Part shown: piece by piece, positions 1 to 7,983 of the stretch
How the letters are laid out: each line of letters opens with the position of its first letter
How positions within the stretch are numbered: the first letter of the stretch is position 1
Assembly (NCBI RefSeq): GCF_002138415.1
Contig: NZ_CP015612.1
Coordinates: forward strand, 4,610,001-4,668,743
Length of the DNA stretch: 58,743 nt
Reading direction: 5' to 3'
Source of the DNA: Stenotrophomonas maltophilia
Lineage (GTDB): Bacteria > Pseudomonadota > Gammaproteobacteria > Xanthomonadales > Xanthomonadaceae
Made by a program: the position numbers and the translations under genes
Notes under the pieces: model-generated
Database searches by the model: none
What the model was told of the DNA's origin: nothing
Seen by the model: the letters and a program-made list of their open reading frames with translations, nothing else

Positions 1-526
1 CCAGCAAGGTCTCCACCACGCTGATCAGCAGCAGCAGGCCAGCCCACATCGCCGCCAGGCGGTACATCTTGCGGTACATCATCCAGATCAGGCCGAGCAG
101 GAAGGCCGGCCAGTGCCAGGTGCCACTGCCCGTGGCAATGCCCTGATCCAGCCGCCAGCGCTGGCGATAGATCGGGAAGTTGCCGCCGACCACGCTGGCG
201 TACAAGGCCATCTCGCCCTCCAGCCCGGCAGCCGCAGCCACATCCGGTGCAGCGACCGGCGCACGATAGGGATCGGACGGATCACCGACACTCGGCGCGA
301 CGCCCTCAACCGCAGGGGCTGCGTCGATATCCGGGACCGGAGCCACCTCGATGGGCGTGGACGCCTGCTCCAGTTCCGCCAACGGCCGCCATGAGGGCAT
401 GCCTTCGCACCAGAGCAGCGTGCGCGCCGTAACCGTCCCTTCCTGCTGCAGCTGGCGAAGACCGGCCAGATCCACCGGCCCACTGCTCTGCCTGCCATTG
501 GCGTACCACCATTGTGCTTCCTGCAT
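1..526 (-). CDS. GYF-like (DUF4339) membrane protein, C-terminus beyond window
   Basis: Open to the window edge, so only the N-terminal 175 or so residues are visible. Residues 1-55 form a GYF_2/DUF4339-like module (WWYANGRQSSGPV near the start, then a conserved W around residue 44). A Pro/Ala-rich linker follows. The visible end (HWPAFLLGLIWMMYRKMYR and a hydrophobic helix) resembles DUF2628-type membrane proteins. An in-frame ATG lies three codons upstream at 535, but AAGGA sits 8 nt before the ATG at 526, so 526 is preferred. The exact function is unknown. GYF-like modules usually bind proline-rich peptides; that role here is inference. Confidence 0.7.
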   Translation of the reverse strand, partial: MQEAQWWYANGRQSSGPVDLAGLRQLQQEGTVTARTLLWCEGMPSWRPLAELEQASTPIEVAPVPDIDAAPAVEGVAPSVGDPSDPYRAPVAAPDVAAAAGLEGEMALYASVVGGNFPIYRQRWRLDQGIATGSGTWHWPAFLLGLIWMMYRKMYRLAAMWAGLLLLISVVETLL

Positions 527-576
527 GTTTTCCATCCTTGCTACCTGCATCGACAAACTGAAACCACCGCCGGCGC

Positions 577-1443
577 CTACAGCGCGGTACTGGCCAGGGT
601 CTGCACCAGCTGATGGCGCGCACCTGGCGCAAGCGTAATCTGCTCCGGGCCTGCGTTGGCCACTTCCAGGCAAACGTAATCGTGCCAGCCATCGCCGACA
701 TCGGCCATCCTGGCTGCGGCCTCGGCACCGGGATTCCAGGCCACGAGCGTCTGGCTGCCTTCGCTGCGGATCCCGATCCGCCGCTGCAGTACGGGATCAC
801 GCAGCACGTAATGGCCGCCGGCACCGGTATAGATGCGATCGCTGCGACCGGGGTCACGCGGATCGCGCAATGACCACGGTCCCTGTTGCAGGCGCAGCTG
901 CGCATAGTCCTCGTACTTGTCCAGGTACTGCAGGCCATCAAGGCCCTCGACCTCGACCTGGTTGGCATCGCCCACCCGGAAATAGCTGTGCAGGGCCTGG
1001 GTGAAGGTCACCGGCGAGGTTCCGGTGTTCTCGGTGACCAGCTGCTGGCGCAGCTGGCGGCCGATGCGCAACTGCATCTGCAGGCGCAGGCCGGGATCGG
1101 TGCAGGGCGCAGGTGCCAACTGCAGCTCGGCCTCACCGTCATCGTTCTGGCTGGCCTGCAGAAGCTCCCAGCGCGCGGTACGCACCAGGCCATGCGCGGG
1201 CACATCATTGTTCTGGCCCTGGCGGCCGAACCACGGCCAGCACACCGGGACGCCACCGCGGATGGGCGTGGGCAGCTCGGCGCGCGTCGGCGAAAGCCAC
1301 AGTACATCAGGCTGCCCATCGGGAATGAACGACAGCAGCTGGCCACCAAACACACTGACGACCGCCGTGGCGTTGGCGGTTCGCACCTGCCAGGCCTGCA
1401 GGCCGTGATACAGGCCGGTGCTGATGTCCGGATTCGACTGCAT
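577..1443 (-). CDS. yeaD: D-hexose-6-phosphate mutarotase (aldose 1-epimerase family, YeaD-like)
   Basis: A 288-residue cytoplasmic protein of the galactose-mutarotase fold. It is expected to interconvert the alpha and beta anomers of hexose 6-phosphates. Family features seen are GGQLLSFIP near residue 35, RGGVPVCWPWFG near 63, HGLVRTARW near 85, the HSYFRVGD segment near the middle, and the C-terminal WHDYVCLEVANAG block that holds the conserved acidic residue. AAGGAG lies 8 nt before the ATG, supporting this start. It is read in the same direction as the transglycosylase gene 40 nt upstream and the truncated gene downstream, so a short operon is possible. The family is clear; exact sugar specificity cannot be read. 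Confidence 0.88.
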   Translation of the reverse strand: MQSNPDISTGLYHGLQAWQVRTANATAVVSVFGGQLLSFIPDGQPDVLWLSPTRAELPTPIRGGVPVCWPWFGRQGQNNDVPAHGLVRTARWELLQASQNDDGEAELQLAPAPCTDPGLRLQMQLRIGRQLRQQLVTENTGTSPVTFTQALHSYFRVGDANQVEVEGLDGLQYLDKYEDYAQLRLQQGPWSLRDPRDPGRSDRIYTGAGGHYVLRDPVLQRRIGIRSEGSQTLVAWNPGAEAAARMADVGDGWHDYVCLEVANAGPEQITLAPGARHQLVQTLASTAL

Positions 1444-1483
1444 GCGATGACGCTCCTTGAAGACCGCGGCGATGATGTCGTGG

Positions 1484-2752
1484 TCAACGTGTCGCCGGCA
1501 AGGCCTTCTGCCCAGCGGGTGCGATGGCGGCCGCCTCTTCCTGCAGCGTGCGCAGGATGCGCTGGCCGGCGCGGCCGTCCACCTCGCTCCAGCCCAGGCG
1601 CTGCTGCTCGGTCTGGATCGCGCGACGGGTGGCGGTACCGATCATGCCGTCGGCGGCACCGATGTCGTGGCCACGGGCCAGCAGCAGGGTCTGCAGTTGG
1701 CGGCGCTCATCGCGGCCCAGGCCCGGGTCGTCGGTCGGCCAGGCGGTGGCCAACCCGTTGCCGCCACGCAATTGGTCAGCCAGCGTCGCGATCGCCAGCG
1801 CATAGCTTTCAGCGGCGTTGTAGCTGTAGATCGCGTCGTAGTTGCGGAACACCAGCAATGCCGGGCCCTTGATGCCGGCCGGCAGCAGCAGGGCGGCGCG
1901 CGCATCCGCCGGCAGGTTGGCCGGAGCCAACGCGCTGCCATCCAGCGCGGTCACGCCCTGCGCACGCCAGTCGGCCAGGGCGCGACGCTGGGTGCGCCCG
2001 GCCTGGCTGGCGTTGAAGCCGGCAGGAACGTGAACTTCCATGCCCCACGGCTCTCCGCTGCGCCACCCGGCGCGCTTGAGGTAGTTGGCGGTGGACGCCA
2101 GCGCATCGGGAACGCTGCCGACCAGATCGCGGCGGCCATCGCCATCACCGTCCACGGCGATGCGTGCATAGGTACTGGGCATGAACTGCGTATGCCCGAA
2201 GGCACCGGCCCAGGAACCGGTGAGCCCCTGTGCCTGCAGGTCTCCACGGTCGATCAGCTTGAGCAGTGCCAGCAGTTCACCGCGGAAGAAGGATTGGCGA
2301 CGGCCGGCGCAGGACAGCGTGGCCAGCGACTGCAGCAGCGGGCGCTTGCCGAACACGCGGCCGTAGTCGCTCTCCACGCCCCAGACCGCAACGATGGTGG
2401 CCGGATCGACGCCGTACTGCGCCGACACCCGATCGAGCAGGTCGCGATGCTGCTGCAGCATGGCGCGACCATCAGCCACGCGCTGACGATCGACCAGCGC
2501 AGCCAGGTAGTCCCAGATCGGCGTGGTGAATTCCGGCTGCGCGTCGAGCAGGCCGAGCACGCTGGGGTCCGGGGTGAGCCCGGCAGTGATTTCGTTGAAG
2601 CGGTCGGCGCTGATGCCCTGGCTGGCGGCCGTGGCCTGCAGGCCCGCCAGGCAGCGGCCGAAGGCCGGATCGACGCTGGCATCCGGTGCTGCAGGCAGCG
2701 CGGGCGGCGAGGCGAGAGCGGCCGCCAGGCCGAGGGTGGTCAGAATGGGCAT
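1484..2752 (-). CDS. lytic murein transglycosylase (MltB/SLT_2 family) with C-terminal peptidoglycan-binding domain
   Basis: 422 residues. The first 20 or so are hydrophobic and Ala/Pro-rich and look like a signal peptide with no lipobox. The SLT_2 catalytic domain spans about residues 28-330. The catalytic glutamate is E127 in WGVESDYGR, followed by the GAFGHTQFMPSTY block typical of MltB-type enzymes. Residues of about 350-410 form a PG_binding_1 domain (LQTLLLARGHDIGAADGMIG). It should cleave the MurNAc-GlcNAc bond with 1,6-anhydro formation in the periplasm. GGAGG sits 5 nt before the ATG. Being soluble with a C-terminal binding domain, it resembles soluble MltB relatives more than the E. 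coli lipoprotein. Confidence 0.88.
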   Translation of the reverse strand: MPILTTLGLAAALASPPALPAAPDASVDPAFGRCLAGLQATAASQGISADRFNEITAGLTPDPSVLGLLDAQPEFTTPIWDYLAALVDRQRVADGRAMLQQHRDLLDRVSAQYGVDPATIVAVWGVESDYGRVFGKRPLLQSLATLSCAGRRQSFFRGELLALLKLIDRGDLQAQGLTGSWAGAFGHTQFMPSTYARIAVDGDGDGRRDLVGSVPDALASTANYLKRAGWRSGEPWGMEVHVPAGFNASQAGRTQRRALADWRAQGVTALDGSALAPANLPADARAALLLPAGIKGPALLVFRNYDAIYSYNAAESYALAIATLADQLRGGNGLATAWPTDDPGLGRDERRQLQTLLLARGHDIGAADGMIGTATRRAIQTEQQRLGWSEVDGRAGQRILRTLQEEAAAIAPAGQKALPATR

Positions 2753-2836
2753 GGCGTCCTCCGTGTTGCCGTTGCACGGCCATCTTAGGGGTAGCGGTAC
2801 TGCTGAACCTGAAGGGGTACCGGCTGGCCGTCCGCC

Positions 2837-3811
2837 CTAGATGGCACGCAGCAGGCGCAGGCCGTAGGCGGGACTGTCGGCATTCCAGCGCTGCGTGACC
2901 TGCAGTCCCGCCTGCTGCAGCAGCGCCTCGAAGCTGTCGTCGGTGTACTTGTGGCTGTACTCCACACGGATCGGTTCGTCGGCGGCGAAGTGGAAGGTGC
3001 GGCCGTCCAGATGCACATCCTGCGCCCAGCGGCTGACCAGATCGGTTTCGATGCGCAGCCGCGCGGTGCTGTAGCAGGCACGGTGGTGGAAGCCGTCGAG
3101 GTCGAAGTCGCTGCCGATCTCGCGATTGAGCCGGGCCAGCAGGTTGAGAGTGAACGCGGCGGTGACGCCCTGCACGTCGTTGTAGGCCGCTTCGATCAGT
3201 GCCGGGTCCTTGTGCAGATCGATGCCGACCAGGGCCAGGCCGTCGCGGCCCATCGTCTGGCGCATCGCCCGCAGCAGTGCGACCGCGTCTTCGCCTTCAA
3301 AGTTGCCCAGCGTGGAACCGGGGAAGAACAGCAGCCGTCGCGCGGGTTCGCGCTCGGGCATGGGAACGGCCACGGGGCGGGTGAAATCGGCACAGACCGG
3401 CAGCATCTCCACCTCCGGCAACGCCGGCGCCAGATGATCGATGCTGGACAGCAGCGCGGCCCGCGAGATTTCAATCGGCGTATAGGCCACCGGGTCGTGA
3501 AGTGCGGCCAGCAGCAACGCGGTCTTGCGTCCGCTGCCGCTGCCCAGCTCCACCACGTGCAGGCGCGGGCCCACGGTGCGGGCGATGTCCGGCAGCACAC
3601 GCGCCAGCAGGGCCAGCTCGGTGCGCGTGGGGTAGTACTCGGGGGTCTGGGTGATCTGCTCGAACAGGCGCGAGCCACGCGCATCGTAGAAGTACTTGGA
3701 CGGCAGCTGGCGCGGCGTACGTGAGAGTCCGGCCACTACGTCGGAGAGGATCTGCTGCCGCCCGGGGGTGAGATCGGTCAATGCCTGCAGCGCGTCATGC
3801 ACGGTGCTCAT
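2837..3811 (-). CDS. egtD: L-histidine N-alpha-methyltransferase EgtD
   Basis: A 324-residue SAM-dependent enzyme that trimethylates histidine to hercynine, the first step of ergothioneine synthesis. Seen: the SAM-binding ELGSGSGRK block at residues 88-96, SKYFYDARGSRLFEQIT near residue 38, the LLFFPGSTLGNF block, and the C-terminal VEYSHKYTDDSF region, all diagnostic of EgtD (DUF2260-type). The frame stays open upstream to 3943, but the ATG at 3811 overlaps the stop of egtB as ATGA and begins exactly where EgtD homology starts. It is therefore translationally coupled behind egtB. Confidence 0.93.
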   Translation of the reverse strand: MSTVHDALQALTDLTPGRQQILSDVVAGLSRTPRQLPSKYFYDARGSRLFEQITQTPEYYPTRTELALLARVLPDIARTVGPRLHVVELGSGSGRKTALLLAALHDPVAYTPIEISRAALLSSIDHLAPALPEVEMLPVCADFTRPVAVPMPEREPARRLLFFPGSTLGNFEGEDAVALLRAMRQTMGRDGLALVGIDLHKDPALIEAAYNDVQGVTAAFTLNLLARLNREIGSDFDLDGFHHRACYSTARLRIETDLVSRWAQDVHLDGRTFHFAADEPIRVEYSHKYTDDSFEALLQQAGLQVTQRWNADSPAYGLRLLRAI

Positions 3812-5118
3812 GTGAGGTCCCTGGCCAGGCGCAGCCCGGAGAACTGCCAGCGCGCCGGCGGCATGAAGAAGTTGCGGTAGCTGGCGCGCACATGGCCGCG
3901 GGGTGTCGCGCAGCTGCCGCCACGCAGCACCCACTGCCCGCACATGAACTTGCCGTTGTACTCACCCAGGTTTCCAGCAAATGGGCGGAAGCCGGGGTAG
4001 GCGCCATAGGCCGATTGGGTCCATTCCCATACATCGCCGAACAGCTGCCGCAGTCCGCTGCCCTGTCCCGCCTGCGGGTGCAGGTGGTCATCCTCGGCGA
4101 AGTGGCCGCTGACCGGTTGCGACGTCGCAGCCGCTTCCCATTCGAACTCGCTGGGCAGGCGCGCGCCGGCCCAGCGGGCGCAGGCATCAGCCTCGTAGTA
4201 GCTGAGGTGGCAGACCGGCGCATTCGGTTCCAGTTCGCGCCAACCACCCAGGGTGTACTCGCGCTGCAGGGCGTCGTCCCAGTACAGCGGGTGCTGCCAG
4301 CCCTCGGCTTCGCGCAGCGCCCAGCCTTCACTGAGCCACCAGCGCGGTTCACGGTAGCCGCCGGCGTCGATGAAGGCGCGGTACTCGGCATTGCTGACGG
4401 GACGCTCGGCCAGTGCGTGCGCGGGGAGCAGCACGCGATGCGCTGGCGATTCGTTGTCGTAGGCGAAGGCGGTGTGCTGCGGCCAGGCTGCGGCGCCGAC
4501 GGTGACGATGCGCTCGGGTGATTCGATCCAGCCCTGCGCAGTGGCGCTGCTTGCGGCGGGTTGCAGGTCTTCGCGATACGGCGGCTGCAGTGGATTGCAC
4601 CACAACGCATGCTTGATGTCGGTGAGCAGCAGTTCCTGGTGCTGCTGTTCGTGCTGCAGGCCCAACTGCAGGTGCTGCAGTGCCTGCTCATCAAGATCGC
4701 CTGTCGCCAGCCGCGATTGCACCTGTGCATCGATCTGCTGGCGGTAGTCGCGCACCTGCTGCAACGAGGGCCGCGACAGCAGGCCACGCTGCGGCCGCGC
4801 ATGCGCCGGCCCGATGCTCTTGTAGTAGCTGTTGAACAGGTAATCCCAGGCTGGGTCATGCGCCGGTGCAGCAGCGAAGCCCGCCAGCACGAAGCGTTCA
4901 AAGAACCAGGTGGTGTGGGCCAGGTGCCATTTGCTCGGGCTGGCGTCGGCCATGCTCTGCAGCATGGCATCCTCGGCACTGAGCGGCGCGGCCAGCTGCA
5001 TGCTGCGCGCACGCACCCGTGCGAACTGGTGGGCAAGATCGTGCTGCGGGGCAGCGACGGCGGCGGGTACGCTGTCCATGCGAGCAGCATCGGCGCTGGA
5101 CGGTGAGTGCGATGTCAT
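3808..5118 (-). CDS. egtB: ergothioneine biosynthesis sulfoxide synthase EgtB
   Basis: 436 residues: an N-terminal DinB-like domain and a C-terminal FGE-sulfatase/formylglycine-type domain, the EgtB architecture. It is a non-haem iron enzyme that joins a thiol to hercynine with oxygen. The iron-binding histidines are visible: WHLAHTTWF (H65/H68) and the H-x3-H-x-E motif H156/H160/E162. The C-terminal domain shows the WALREAEGW, RLPSEFEWE and LRGGSCATPRGH blocks. It precedes egtD with an ATGA overlap. No egtA (gamma-glutamylcysteine ligase), egtC (amidase) or egtE is adjacent, so whether it uses cysteine or gamma-glutamylcysteine cannot be settled from context. Confidence 0.92.
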   Translation of the reverse strand: MTSHSPSSADAARMDSVPAAVAAPQHDLAHQFARVRARSMQLAAPLSAEDAMLQSMADASPSKWHLAHTTWFFERFVLAGFAAAPAHDPAWDYLFNSYYKSIGPAHARPQRGLLSRPSLQQVRDYRQQIDAQVQSRLATGDLDEQALQHLQLGLQHEQQHQELLLTDIKHALWCNPLQPPYREDLQPAASSATAQGWIESPERIVTVGAAAWPQHTAFAYDNESPAHRVLLPAHALAERPVSNAEYRAFIDAGGYREPRWWLSEGWALREAEGWQHPLYWDDALQREYTLGGWRELEPNAPVCHLSYYEADACARWAGARLPSEFEWEAAATSQPVSGHFAEDDHLHPQAGQGSGLRQLFGDVWEWTQSAYGAYPGFRPFAGNLGEYNGKFMCGQWVLRGGSCATPRGHVRASYRNFFMPPARWQFSGLRLARDLT

Positions 5119-5229
5119 GGTTCGGCGTCACTTTGTTCACATGGCTGAGCCTGCCGCATTCAAGATGCAGGCACGCACGCCGCTAACGGCAGTGCTGCGG
5201 CCGCGTCGTCACCGCGCTGGAATTCCTGC

Positions 5230-6510
5230 TTGCCCCTGCATCCGCTCCGCCAGCCTGCGCATTACCTGTTCGTGCTGCCCGCCGTGCTGGTTGCCGTGGT
5301 GGTGTGGACCGCATTGGATACCGCAGACGTGGCCAGCCCGGCGCAGCGCGTCCTGCCGTGGCTGCTGGCCTGCCTCGGTGCCGGTCTGGCCCTGCTCTAC
5401 CACCAGGTGCGCACGTTGTGCCTGCTGCTGGTGGTGGCGGTGATGTTCGCGCTGCTGCACCAGGACGTCGCTGGCTACCTGCGCAGTGGCCATGTCGCCA
5501 CGCTGACGCCGCTGCGCTTCCACGCCATCTCGGCGTGGTTGCCGCTGTTGTTCGCCGGGCTGGCGTTGTGGCCGGAGCGCGGGCGCAGCCGCCAGGACCT
5601 GCTGTTGCGCGGTATTGCCAGCGGCACCGCGGTGATGATCTTCCTGCTGCTAGCCACACAGCAGCCGCGCGGCATGCACGATCTGCTGTCGAACCGTCAC
5701 TGGGCGTGGATCCCGGCCGACTGGAACGCGCTGGCGCAGCTGCCGGCGCTGCTGTTCCTGCTGGCGACCGCCGCGCTGGGCTGGCAGGCCTGGCGGCATC
5801 CGCGGCCACTGCACACGGCAATGCTGCTGGCCCTGCTGTGCCTGTGGTGGATGCTGCCACGGGTATTCCTGCAGCCGGTGCTGTTGCCGGCGCTGAGCAG
5901 CGCCGCCCTGCTGCTGATGCTGGGTGCGATGCTGCAGGAGTCCTTCCACATGGCCTTCCGCGACGAGCTGACCGGCCTGCCGGGGCGCCGCGCGTTCAAC
6001 GAGACCCTGCAGCGGGCACGCGGCACCTACAGCATCGCAATGGTGGACGTGGACCACTTCAAATCGTGCAACGACACCCATGGCCACGATACCGGCGACG
6101 ACGTGCTGCGCCTGGTGGCCTCGCGGCTGGCACGGGTAGGCGATGGTGGTCGTGCTTTCCGCTATGGCGGCGAGGAGTTCGCGGTGGTGTTCCTGGACCG
6201 CCCGGCAGTGGCCTGCGTCGATGCCGTGGAAGCATTGCGGCAAAGCATCGAGGACACCCGCATGCAGCTGCGCGACCGCAGCACCCGCAGCCGCGATGAC
6301 GAAGCCGGCCGGCAGCAGCGGGGACGCGGTGGCAGCGGCCAGGTGGTACAGGTGACGGTGAGCATCGGGCTGGCCGACAGCCGCGTGGATCCGCGGCCAA
6401 TGGCAGTGGTCAAGGCCGCCGACCAGGCGCTGTACGTGGCCAAGGACGGGGGGCGCAACCAGGTGCACACACATGCCGGCCAGCGCGTGCTGGCCGTGCG
6501 TGGCGGCTGA
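5230..6510 (+). CDS. membrane-bound diguanylate cyclase (GGDEF protein)
   Basis: 426 residues. About seven hydrophobic segments fill residues 10-230, followed by a GGDEF domain from about residue 238 (FRDELTGLPGRRAFNE) to the end. The active-site motif is GGEEF at residues 313-317, with the metal-binding VDVDHFKSCND block upstream, so cyclic-di-GMP synthesis is expected. The usual RxxD inhibitory site is not cleanly placed: RVGD lies seven rather than five residues before GGEEF. An Arg-rich loop of about 25 residues (RDRSTRSRDDEAGRQQRGRG) interrupts the end of the domain before VTVSIGLAD. The start is a TTG with GGAA 7 nt upstream. It diverges from egtB. Confidence 0.87.
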   Translation: MPLHPLRQPAHYLFVLPAVLVAVVVWTALDTADVASPAQRVLPWLLACLGAGLALLYHQVRTLCLLLVVAVMFALLHQDVAGYLRSGHVATLTPLRFHAISAWLPLLFAGLALWPERGRSRQDLLLRGIASGTAVMIFLLLATQQPRGMHDLLSNRHWAWIPADWNALAQLPALLFLLATAALGWQAWRHPRPLHTAMLLALLCLWWMLPRVFLQPVLLPALSSAALLLMLGAMLQESFHMAFRDELTGLPGRRAFNETLQRARGTYSIAMVDVDHFKSCNDTHGHDTGDDVLRLVASRLARVGDGGRAFRYGGEEFAVVFLDRPAVACVDAVEALRQSIEDTRMQLRDRSTRSRDDEAGRQQRGRGGSGQVVQVTVSIGLADSRVDPRPMAVVKAADQALYVAKDGGRNQVHTHAGQRVLAVRGG

Positions 6511-6513
6511 GGC

Positions 6514-6906
6514 TCAGACCGCGTCGAGGTAGTACCAGCGGCCGTCGATGCGCTGGAAGCGGCTGTGTTCGGTCATCTTGACCGCGCTGCCGCCGCCGAC
6601 GCGATAGCGCGCGGTGAAGCGGACATCGGCGCTGTCGGTACCGGTGACGGTGTGCTCGTGTACGGTCAGCCCCAGCCAATGGGTACGCTGGCCGGGCGCA
6701 TCATCCAGCGACAACTCGACCGGACGCGTGTCCGGATGCCAGCTCTGGCGCAGGTAATCAGCCAGACCGCGCACGTAGGCGCTGTAACGCGAACGCATCA
6801 GGCGCTCGGCATCCGGCGCGGCTTCACCGGCATGGAAACGGCCACAGCAGGCGGCATAGTCGGCGGGAAGGCCACAGGGGCAGGGATCGGCGGGTTTTCG
6901 GCTCAT
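6514..6906 (-). CDS. ychJ: YchJ family SEC-C motif protein
   Basis: 130 residues beginning [12 protein letters not shown]. The N-terminus carries a zinc-binding SEC-C-type motif (CPCG followed by CCGRFH). The rest is the NTF2-like YchJ/UPF0225 domain ([15 protein letters not shown], then [12 protein letters not shown] and FTARYR). Function is not established for the family. The frame remains open upstream to 6993, but the SEC-C motif and family length support the ATG at 6906. Only 3 nt separate its stop from that of the convergent diguanylate cyclase. Confidence 0.88.
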   Translation of the reverse strand: MSRKPADPCPCGLPADYAACCGRFHAGEAAPDAERLMRSRYSAYVRGLADYLRQSWHPDTRPVELSLDDAPGQRTHWLGLTVHEHTVTGTDSADVRFTARYRVGGGSAVKMTEHSRFQRIDGRWYYLDAV

Positions 6907-6998
6907 ATCGGCATTGTCGCCGGGTTGCACGGATTGATCCACGTACGGCACGGGTCGCCGGTACAGGACAGGCGTATGCTGTCGCGCCCCCACCTTGA

Positions 6999-7787
6999 TT
7001 GATCGCCGTGCTGGAACTGGTTCCCCCTGAGTTGTGGTGGCTGGTGGTGATCGCCTTCATCGCCGGTCTTGTGGATGCTGCCGTGGGTGGCGGTGGCCTG
7101 GTACAGCTGCCTGGCCTGTTCACGGTGCTGCCGCAGCAGACGCCGGCGATGCTGTTTGGTACCAACAAGTTCAGTTCGATGTTCGGCACAGGTGCGGCGG
7201 CCTGGCGCTATGCGCGCAACGTGCGCTTCCCGTGGAAGCCGGTGCTGTTCGCGGCCGGCACCGCCTTCATCTTCTCCTTCGCCGGGGCCACCGCGGTGAG
7301 CCTGCTGCCCAAGGATGCGGTGCGCCCACTGGTGCTTGTGCTGCTGATCGCGATGCTGGCCTACACGCTGTGGAAGAAGGACTTCGGCGCGCTGCATCGT
7401 CCGCAGGAGATCGGTCGCCGGGAACTGGCGATCGCGCTGGCGATCGGTGCGGCAATCGGCTTCTACGACGGCTTCTTCGGGCCGGGCACCGGCAGCTTCC
7501 TGATCTTCCTGTTCGTGCGCTTCTTCGGCCTGGATTTTCTGCGTGCGTCGGCCGCGTCGAAGGTGGTGAACCTGGCGACGAATGTTGCAGCGATCTCGTT
7601 CTTCGTGCCGACCGGCAATATCCTGTGGCTGTTCGCGCTGCCGATGGCGGCGGCCAACATCATCGGTTCGGTGGTGGGCACGCGGTTGGCGCTGAAGGGC
7701 GGCACGCCGTTCATCCGCAAGCTGTTCGTGGGGCTGGTGGTGGTGCTGATCGCGCGGATGGCGTGGGATACGTTGCGCGGAGCGTGA
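6999..7787 (+). CDS. TSUP family sulfite/anion exporter (TauE/SafE-like)
   Basis: 262 residues with about eight membrane helices in two similar halves, each opening with the family's glycine-rich helix ([16 protein letters not shown] near the N-terminus and [18 protein letters not shown] after the middle). This duplication is the hallmark of TauE/SafE (TSUP, COG0730, YfcA-like) transporters, which move sulfite, sulfonates or other small anions across the inner membrane. The start is uncertain: TTG at 6999 or GTG at 7008, neither with a strong ribosome binding site. It is divergent from ychJ. Substrate cannot be assigned from sequence. Confidence 0.82.
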   Translation: MIAVLELVPPELWWLVVIAFIAGLVDAAVGGGGLVQLPGLFTVLPQQTPAMLFGTNKFSSMFGTGAAAWRYARNVRFPWKPVLFAAGTAFIFSFAGATAVSLLPKDAVRPLVLVLLIAMLAYTLWKKDFGALHRPQEIGRRELAIALAIGAAIGFYDGFFGPGTGSFLIFLFVRFFGLDFLRASAASKVVNLATNVAAISFFVPTGNILWLFALPMAAANIIGSVVGTRLALKGGTPFIRKLFVGLVVVLIARMAWDTLRGA

Positions 7788-7804
7788 AGCCACGCTATGA
7801 CCTG

Positions 7805-7963
7805 GTGGGTGCCAACCTTGGTTGGCACGCGGTTTCCGATCGCGAAGAGCAGCCGAGCATGGCTCGGCTCTACAGAATGCTTGGGCGCGAGGTGCTGCCG
7901 GCCAGCGGCCGGCACTACCCCATCGGCGGTTCATGACCCGGTAGTGCCGGCCGCTGGCCGGCA
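7805..7963. repeat. cluster of four SMAG-type (REP-like) palindromes
   Basis: Four stem-loops with a GTAG or GTGG foot lie between the TSUP gene and jetC. They are at 7805-7828 (arms GTGCCAACC/GGTTGGCAC), 7851-7873 (AGCCGAGC/GCTCGGCT then CTAC, reverse orientation), 7896-7918 (TGCCGGCC/GGCCGGCA then CTAC, reverse) and 7941-7963 (GTAG then TGCCGGCC/GGCCGGCA, forward). The last two form an inverted pair. They match the SMAG repeats known from Stenotrophomonas. They lie directly 3' of both flanking genes and could stop or protect transcripts (inference). Confidence 0.85.
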
Positions 7964-7983
7964 TTCCCATTCAATCGGCCAAG

